From Henckelia pumila (lineage: Eukaryota > Streptophyta > Magnoliopsida > Lamiales > Gesneriaceae): 64,000 nt of DNA. The stretch spans positions 166,811,991 to 166,875,990 of the forward strand of contig NC_133120.1 of the NCBI RefSeq assembly GCF_033568475.1, written 5' to 3'. The position numbers and the translations under genes were made by a program. Below, in pieces: positions 57,093 through 64,000 of this stretch (positions are counted from its first letter, which is position 1; the number at the start of each line of letters is the position of its first letter). Below the pieces are notes generated by a model. The model saw only the letters and a list, made by a program, of their open reading frames with translations. It did no database searches and was not told where the DNA came from.

Positions 57093-59159
57093 TGTAACGC
57101 CCCGTTTTTTATCTTAAATGAGTTTATTTGAGTTAATCGGAGATTTCAGAGTTCAAGAGCCGACTTGATTTTGATCAGGGTCCATTTTGCACATTTTGAA
57201 AATTTCAGGGATGAAAACGCAATTATTGAATTTTATATATTATCTACACATGTGTTGACTTGGTCTAGCACTTCATCTCCTTCCCCTTTCGTTCCTCCTC
57301 CATTGAAGCTGATGCTTTGAGCTTTTAAGCTCCTAGATTTAAGTCCGAGCTCGATCCGGCCGTTGGAATTTATTTCTGAAGGCAGTTTAGCGATCACTAG
57401 AGCGAGAGCTCCATTATATCACAAGTTTTTCTACGATCCGATACATTCTATTTTTTGGATGTTGTTAGAATCGTTTGAGATTCGAGTATGTTGTTTTTGA
57501 CAAAGTTCTGATCGTTTATTATCTGTCGGTTTTGAAATAGAGCGACGTTTGGAATTGTTATGATTTTTGGAAGCTATTTTCGAAAATTAAGTTTTGAGAT
57601 GTGTTGGGTTTGACTTATTATTGTTGTCTTAGCATTGATATGAGTTGATATCGTTATTGAACTGCTATCTGCGTTTTCGGTTTGTTCAGTAATAGCCGTT
57701 TTGCCGCCGGTTTGAGTTTTTGGAGATTTGAACCTTTTTGAGTTGTTGATCTTTGGCTTGTGAATTGATCTTCGTTGTTGATCATCTTTTTGTGTCTAAA
57801 CAGTTTTGTTTGGAGTTGTCAAGCCTGGAGTTAACAGCTGTTGATCGTCAAGAGTTGGACGAAGATCGGTAAAGAGATTACCTTGAGCCGTTGTTGTTGT
57901 TGTTGGATTGTTTAGTTTTTGATTAAAACTTTTATTGTAGCGTTTCCAGAGTTGGAGCTACTGCATTGAAAGGTAAAAATAGTCATCGTTAGCGGGATAG
58001 CATACTTGGGACAGCTGGTTCTCGAGTTTCCCTTCAAATCACATATTGCATCAATACTTGTTCTAGCATGTGGAACTTGTATTTTGTTGATTGAATGAAC
58101 TCTTATTATGTGGCTTATGTTTATGTTTTGTTATGCATTCATCTTGAGCCAACTTTGATTTTAGTGGGCAGAACATCCCTTTTTGTTTAGACGTTTTGGG
58201 GGCTATACTGTGAGTGGCCTGGGTGTAGAGGTTCACCTAGAGTCAGCATACTCCTTATAGTTGCACCAAAGTTTAGGGGAGTGGGATACGTGGCACCACC
58301 TCGATTGGGAGAGTCGGTGAGTCGTTACGTGATCTCATCCTCGGGATCCCAAAAGCAGAGCAGCAATCCCTCGTTTATCAGAATTGATATCCTGATTTAA
58401 AGACATGCATAACATTCGTTTTGATTTGATTATGTTGTCTTGAAAGCATGTTGTTGTTATATTAATTGTTACTTTTATGTTGCTTTTACTGGGAATATCA
58501 TTCTCACCGGAGTTATCCGGCTGTTGCTTTGTTTTGTATGTGTACTTGGCAACAGGAGGGGCAGGATCAAGTCAGCGAAGACCTGGTTAGCAACAAGAGG
58601 GAGAGCTAGTAGTGAGACTCGGTTTAGAAGTCGTGTCAGCATGTCTATCTAGTTTATGTTAGAACATGTTTAGATTTTGAACTTCGTTTTTTATGTTGTA
58701 TCGATTATGCGAGCTTTATGGTTGCATGTTCTAGCCTTGTGCGTAGTTGATCAACTCCAGAACTTCATGTATTAATCGGAGAATTTGTGATTGTAATGCA
58801 TGATTGTATTTTGAATGTATTGAACTTGAGTTTATAGCATGTTTTCTGCTGTTTTTTCTTTAGAACTGTCACCACTCGATCGGTGAGATTTAACCGATCG
58901 AGCGGAGGTATTTTTGCTGAGTTTCTGTTTCTGGAATTGCTTGTCCGCTCGATCGGTTGAATCTTATCGATCGAGCGGCGATGGTATTCTTCGGGCAGTG
59001 AGTTGCAATTTATTGCTCGCTCGATCGGTTAGATCTTACCGATCGAGCGAGGCACTATTCATTTCAAAAAAAAAAATTTATTATTGCTTTTAATCTTGGA
59101 TCTTGTATGCTTAATTATTGTTTATCTCGATATTAGATGTTTAAAACTGAGGTCTCACA
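57093..59159 (+). repeat. 5' LTR of gypsy element B
   Basis: Starts TGTAACGCCCCG and ends GGTCTCACA (TG...CA). Three hairpin repeats lie near its right end. The primer binding site starts five bases after it. Confidence 0.85.
58875..59051 (+). repeat. Three hairpin repeats, period about 72 bp
   Basis: Each unit holds CTCGATCGGT, a short loop, and ACCGATCGAG. Cores start at 58875, 58948 and 59020. The third is a perfect 14-bp stem (CTCGCTCGATCGGT with its complement, 59016-59051) with an 8-nt loop; the second stem is about 13 bp with one mismatch. They sit just before the LTR end. Confidence 0.9.
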
Positions 59160-59164
59160 TTAAG

Positions 59165-59176
59165 TGGTATCAGAGC
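59165..59176 (+). other. Primer binding site (tRNA-iMet) of gypsy element B
   Basis: TGGTATCAGAGC starts 6 bp after the LTR end and matches the 3' end of initiator tRNA-Met. Confidence 0.9.
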
Positions 59177-59462
59177 GTTAAGATTCTTGGTTGAGCTAGA
59201 GCGAGCGGGGTAGTTCGAGTCCGCTTGTATTGGCTCCTCGCATGTGTTTGAGTTATTTATTTGTTTATTTAATTCCATGCGAGCATGCTTTATTATTTGA
59301 GAATTAATTGAATTACATGATTTTGTGATTTAATTTATAAAACATGAACTACTTGAGATATAACTGCTTCTGTTATCGACTGGTATCCGGTATTCCAAGC
59401 GGTTGTAAGGGCACCAAATTGTAGCGTTTGAGATATCTTGTGTCCTAACCTTTGATTATCAG

Positions 59463-62400
59463 ATGGGTCCTCGTCGAGTTATAAATAGAAAATTACCGCC
59501 AGTTATTCCTACGACTGAACAAGCTAGTACTGAATCTGTTCAGATGGATGCTATAGCGACTCCAATGGAAACCTTGCTGAAGAGGTTCCAGTCGTTTAAT
59601 CCACCGTTATTGTTGGGTACAAAAAAACCAGTTGGCTGTGAGAGTTGGTTGGACGACATTGATCAGTTGTTCGATTCCATTGATTACACAGATGACCGCC
59701 GAACCAGGTTAGTCATTCATCAGCTTCGTGGTGTTGCTAAGAACTGATGGATCACGACCAAGAGATCTATGGAGAACAGAGATACAGTTGTTACTTGGTC
59801 TCTTTTCAAAACTAAGTTTTATAAGCGGGTTTTCCCTGTTTCGTACCGAAAGGACAAGGGAGCCGAGTTTGCCAATTATCTGAGGCAAGGGAATCTGAAC
59901 ATTGAGGAGTACGTAGCCAAGTTTGACAGCTTATTGCGTTTTGCACCGCACATTGCCGACAGTGAAGAAGCCAAATCCGATCAGTTCATTAACGGCTTGA
60001 ATCCCGATATTTTCACGTTGGTAAACACTGCTAGACCTGATAACTTTGCGGATGCCATGAATCACGCAAAGGGAGCTGAAGCGGGTTTGTGGAGACTACG
60101 AGGAAATCAGATGGTACCTCAGCAGCAGAGGCAGTCTCAGAACCAACCGCCTCAGTATCAGAATCAGCCACCTCAGTATCAGAACCAGCAGCAGAGGTAT
60201 GAAGGTGGAAGCAGTGGGGGAAACAGAAAGGACCAGTACAAAGCAAGAGGGAAACAGTTCAAGAGGCAGAGGAATAGTTCTTCTAGTTCCAGTGGTTCCA
60301 AGCAGTTCGGTTAAGGACAGAGTTCTGGATCATCATCCTTGTATTGCAGCAAGTGTGGAGGTAGACACGCACCAGATCAATGTGTAGGAGTCTTTGGTAA
60401 CTGCAACACCTGTCAGCAACCGGGACACTTTTCTAAGGTGTGCCCTCAGCGTAGTAGAGATCGAGCTCAGAGTGGGAGTTCATCTAGACCTACAGCTCAG
60501 CCTGAGAGACAGCCTTCTGTAGTTCACTCCTTCCAGCCTCAGTAGCAGAACAGACAGGGAGGTAACCCTTGTGCGAACCAGCCTCCGAGACAGCAGGCAC
60601 GAGTCTTTGCTTTGACATAGGATCAGGCTCAGGCAGCACCGGACGATGTTATAGCAGATAACTATTCAATTTTTGGTTATTCTGCTCATGTTTTGATAGA
60701 TACAGGTGCTTCCCATTCCTTTATCTCTGAGAAATTTGTGTTATTGCATGCTTTGCCTACTGAGTTGTTGCCTACTGTAGTAGGTGTTACTTCACCTTTG
60801 GGTGAAGGAATTGTTTCTGTCCGATTAGTCAGGAACTGTGAACTCTGTTTTGAGAGAAATTTGTTAGAGTTCGACTGTATTGTACTTGGGCTATCAGATT
60901 TTGACTGTATTATCGGTATAGATGCTTTAACCAAGTACAGGGCAACAGTCGATTGTTTTCTGAAGGTGGTCAGATTCAGACCTAAAATGGCAGAAGAGTG
61001 AAAATTCTTCGGTAAGGGTTCTCTATCTAGAATTTCTTTGATTTCAGTGTTATCTATGACTCTTTTGTTACAGAGAGGTGCAGAGGGATTTTTGGTGTAT
61101 GCAGTTGATGTACTGAAATCGAGCCCAACATTGGTTGATATACCAGTGTTCAGAGATTTTGCGGATGTGTTTCCGGAAGATGTTCCTGGATTGCCGCCTA
61201 TTCGAGAAATCAAATTCAACATTGACTTAGTGCCAGGTACTCAACCTATTTCCAAAGCTCCTTATCGTATGGCACCTATTGAACTGAAATAGTTGAAGGA
61301 GCATCTTGAGGATTTGATTGCCAAGGGATACATCAGACCTAGTGTATCGCCTTTGGGTGCTCCTGTTCTATTTGTTCGGAAAAAGGATGGTTCTATGCGA
61401 CTCTGTATTGACTACCGTCAATTGAATCAGGCTACAGTCAAGAACAGGTATCCTTTACCCCGAATAGATGACCTTTTTGATCAGCTGCAGGGTTCTTCTG
61501 TCTATTCAAAGATTGATCTGATGTCAGGTTATCATCAGCTGAGAGTGCGGGAGGAAGATGTTCCTAAGACCGCATTCAGAACGAGGTATGACCATTTTGA
61601 GTTTATAGTCATTCTGTTCGATTTGACTAACGCTCCAGCAGTTTTTATGGGTTTGATGAACCGTATCTTTTAGCATTATTTAGATGAGTTTGTAATTATC
61701 TTCATAGATGATATTCTTATCTACTCGAAGAACCGTACTGACCATGCAGAGCACTTGAGGATCATCTTACAGATTTTGCGAGTTGAACAGTTGTTTGCCA
61801 AGCTATCTAAGTGTGAATTCTGGTTAGATTGAGTTATCTTTCTCGGTCACATTGTTTCTGGAGATGGGATTTCTGTAGATCCTAGCAAGATTGAAGCGGT
61901 TATGAATTGACCTAGACCGACATCAGTACCTGAGATCCAAAGCTTTATGGGTTTAGCTGGTTACTATCGCCGATTCATCAAGAGTTTCTCGTCTATTGCC
62001 AAGCCTATTACCCAGCTGACTCAGAAGAATGCGCCTTTTGTCTGTACTGCAGATTATGAGGCTAGCTTTGTTGATCTGAAGAGGAGACTGACCAGTGCTC
62101 CGATTCTTTCTATTCCGAAAGGTACTGGAGGTTTCACAGTCTATTGTGATGCTTCTAACCGAGGCTTGGGTTGTGTTCTTATGCAGCATAAGCATGTGAT
62201 AGCGTATGCATCGAGGCAGCTGAAGCCGCACGAGACTCGTTATCCGGTTCATGATCTTGAACTAGCTGCGATCATTTTTGCTCTGAAGATCTGGCGTCAC
62301 TATCTTCATGGTGAGTCTTTCGAGATCTTTTCTGACCATAAGAGCTTTAAGTATTTGTTTTTTGCCTGACAGAGAAGATGGTTAGATCTGTTGAAAGATT

Positions 62401-63282
62401 TCAACTGTGAAATCAAGTATTATCCGGGAAAGTTGAATGCAGTTGCAGATGCCTTGAGCCAAAAGCTTTGTTCTTTATCTCTTTCTATTATTGGTGTTTC
62501 TCAATTGATCGATGATTGTTGCACTTCTGGTTTAGAGTTTGAAATAGATAGAGAGACTGTCAGAGTGTTTGCTATTCAAGCCGAGCCGGAGTTGTTCATT
62601 GCGATCAAAAAAGCACAGAAGTCTGATCCGAGCATTCAGGTTTCAGTAGAGAAAGTCAGATCTGGGCATCAATCCAAATTCCAGGTTAGAGATGACGTTT
62701 TGTTTGTGAATAACCGTATTGTTGTTCCTGATATTTCGGAGTTGAGACAGCATATTCTCCGAGAGGCTCATTGCAGTCGGTTCAGTGTTCATCCTGGAGG
62801 TCGTAAGATGTATATCGATCTGAAGAACCAGTTCTGGTGGAAGAAAATAAAGAGCGACGTTGCGAGATTTGTATCTCTATTGCACAGTCTATCTGTTTTT
62901 GAATGGAAATGAGATCGCATTTCTATGGATGAGTTGTATGTTAGCGATGTTGTGAGACTGCACAGAGTGCCGAAGTCGATCGTTTCAGACCAAGACCCTA
63001 GATTTACTTCGCACTTTTGGCATAGTCTGCAGGAGGCACTTGGTACACGATTGCATCTGAGTATAGCTTATCATCCTCAAACCGACGGACAGTCAGAGCG
63101 GACTATCCAGACGTTAGAGGATATGCTGCGAGCGGTAGTGCTAGACTTTGGCACTAGTTGGCAAGATTCTTTGCCTCTTGTCGAGTTTTCTTACAACAAC
63201 AACTTCCAAGCGAGTATCGGTATGACTCCTTTTGAGGCTTTGTACGGTAAGAAGTGCCGATCTCCGTTGTTTTGGGATGATT
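59463..63282 (+). pseudogene. gypsy gag-pol, one frame with 11 stops, cut at the 3' end
   Basis: From the ATG at 59463 one frame runs to 63282 with no frameshift. Stops are at 59745, 60312, 60543, 60618, 60999, 61290, 61671, 61830, 61908, 62367 and 62910. Domains: gag retrotransposon region (FKTKFYKRVFPVSYRKDKGA), Gln-rich part, zinc knuckle CNTCQQPGHFSKVC (about 60399), protease VLIDTGASHSFISEKF, RT with [20 protein letters not shown] and the active-site box [11 protein letters not shown] (about 61701), RNase H ([27 protein letters not shown]), integrase zinc-binding part, and integrase core end (IVSDQDPRFTS; LHLSIAYHPQTDGQSERTIQ). A segment of the integrase core with the first catalytic Asp is missing near 62925. 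At 63283 element C interrupts it. Confidence 0.93.
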
Positions 63283-64000
63283 TGTCACGCCCCAAAACCG
63301 GGTCTAGTTGACATCGACATTTTTTAACAATTTAACATTGAAACAACAAGCTTCATAGTACAAGTCTTGCCAAAAACCAGTCTATTTCATAAACCATAAC
63401 TGTTTTTACAAAGAACAAAACACAAGTGCAACAATGCGGAAGCGAAACTGAAATTTAAAGTAAAAATATTTCTTCAACTTGAACTGATCCATCCTCACCA
63501 ACCTCAGAACTTATTATGTTCTTCGTCATCTAACTCATCTTCATTCTTATCTGGGGAGCAAAGTAAGGGGGTGAGTTTTTTGGGAAACACTCAGCAAGTG
63601 GGGGCCGATCGAGCACGATAAACACCAAAATATATTTACATGTACTCATGTATATTTCATAATCTCGAAACAAAATAAGCATGTTGAATCCGAACAAATA
63701 CGAAGCAAATATTGCACTGTTAATTATCTCATTTTCCGTGGTTCTACTGATCAGTCCCCTATATGTTACTCCTCTAAGGGGCGAGGCCAAAGGAACGGTT
63801 ATTATAACCCACCGCATCAGGGCCCTATCAAATTAAATCAAATCAAATCGTCGGAAATTCCTTAACCATTTCTAAATCGACTCTTAACAGTGCATCTCAA
63901 ATACTTCCAAATAATTCTAACATGCTTCAAATAATATCACGAATAGCCAACAAATAATATATATATAAAAGTGAAACGAATATTATCATGCCGATTGAAT
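63283..64000 (-). mobile_element. LTR of another element (C), runs off the window
   Basis: Begins TGTCACGCCCCAAAACCGGG inside the integrase of element B. Read on the minus strand it ends CCCGGTTTTGGGGCGTGACA, and upstream holds a TTGCTGAGTG and CTCACCCCCTTACTTT stretch like gypsy LTRs, so the element is likely in minus orientation. No coding sequence is reached. The frame at 63530-63817 is LTR sequence. Confidence 0.7.

Larger units (their letters stand above)
57093..63282 (+). mobile_element. Ty3/gypsy retrotransposon B, cut by element C
   Basis: A 2067-bp 5' LTR (57093-59159), a tRNA-iMet primer site (59165) and gag-pol (59463-63282) with the gypsy order protease, RT, RNase H, integrase. 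It enters the 3' LTR of element A at 57093 and is itself cut at 63283 by element C, so its end and 3' LTR are outside the window. Eleven stop codons make it inactive. It resembles the Tekay/Del group, but I saw no chromodomain because the end is missing. Confidence 0.92.

Noticed and set aside
59165-59176. tRNA gene fragment
   Set aside because: The match to tRNA-Met is limited to the primer binding site next to an LTR.
60686-61222. 178-codon minus-strand frame
   Set aside because: Antisense shadow of gypsy protease and linker.

Overview
The window is a stretch of nuclear DNA from a flowering plant, probably a eudicot. This rests on genes with short GT-AG introns, a plant-type mitochondrial dihydroorotate dehydrogenase, a plant MATE transporter, a plant soluble epoxide hydrolase, and a large load of plant retrotransposons, Helitron-like elements and MITEs in AT-rich DNA. 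I cannot name the species. I found no CRISPR array, functional rRNA gene or tRNA gene.

Only three convincing host genes are present, all on the minus strand in the middle third: a MATE efflux transporter (17636-19215, 2 exons, 491 aa), dihydroorotate dehydrogenase PYRD (23740-28985, 11 exons, 465 aa) and a soluble epoxide hydrolase (31637-34457, 3 exons, 316 aa). Every exon join was checked by reading frame and GT-AG borders. The genes belong to unrelated pathways (efflux, pyrimidine synthesis, epoxide hydrolysis) and show no sign of acting together. Their long introns have collected transposon debris.

Left flank (1-15.9 kb): a decayed LINE on the minus strand (639-5108) split by a 1.6-kb solo LTR; a head-to-tail cluster of short Helitron-like elements (5.6-6.9 kb); a second solo LTR with an exact 5-bp target-site duplication (7962-9036); a hAT transposase tail; a LINE RNase H tail; several MITE or TIR elements. 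Right flank (35-64 kb): repeated GTGAGAC-type MITEs; a fold-back structure; a full-length but broken Ty1/copia element (39537-48943) with equal-length LTRs and an exact duplication, sitting inside an older LTR; a Cassandra-like LTR carrying a 5S-rRNA-like stretch; a second LINE split by another copy of the first solo-LTR family; then nested LTR elements: element A (54.7 kb on), interrupted by Ty3/gypsy element B (57093 on), interrupted by element C (63283 to the window end).

I saw no clear new biological system. The most distinctive points are: (1) two solo LTRs of one family, both inside LINE remnants, whose removal lets the LINE frame run through; (2) an array of near-palindromes just upstream of the TATA box in that LTR family; (3) a gypsy gag-pol that stays in one frame for 3.8 kb but carries 11 stop codons, mostly explicable as C-to-T or G-to-A changes; (4) three hairpin repeats of about 72 bp at the end of that element's LTR; (5) the Helitron-like cluster. 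All positions and joins were read by eye; no database search was run.
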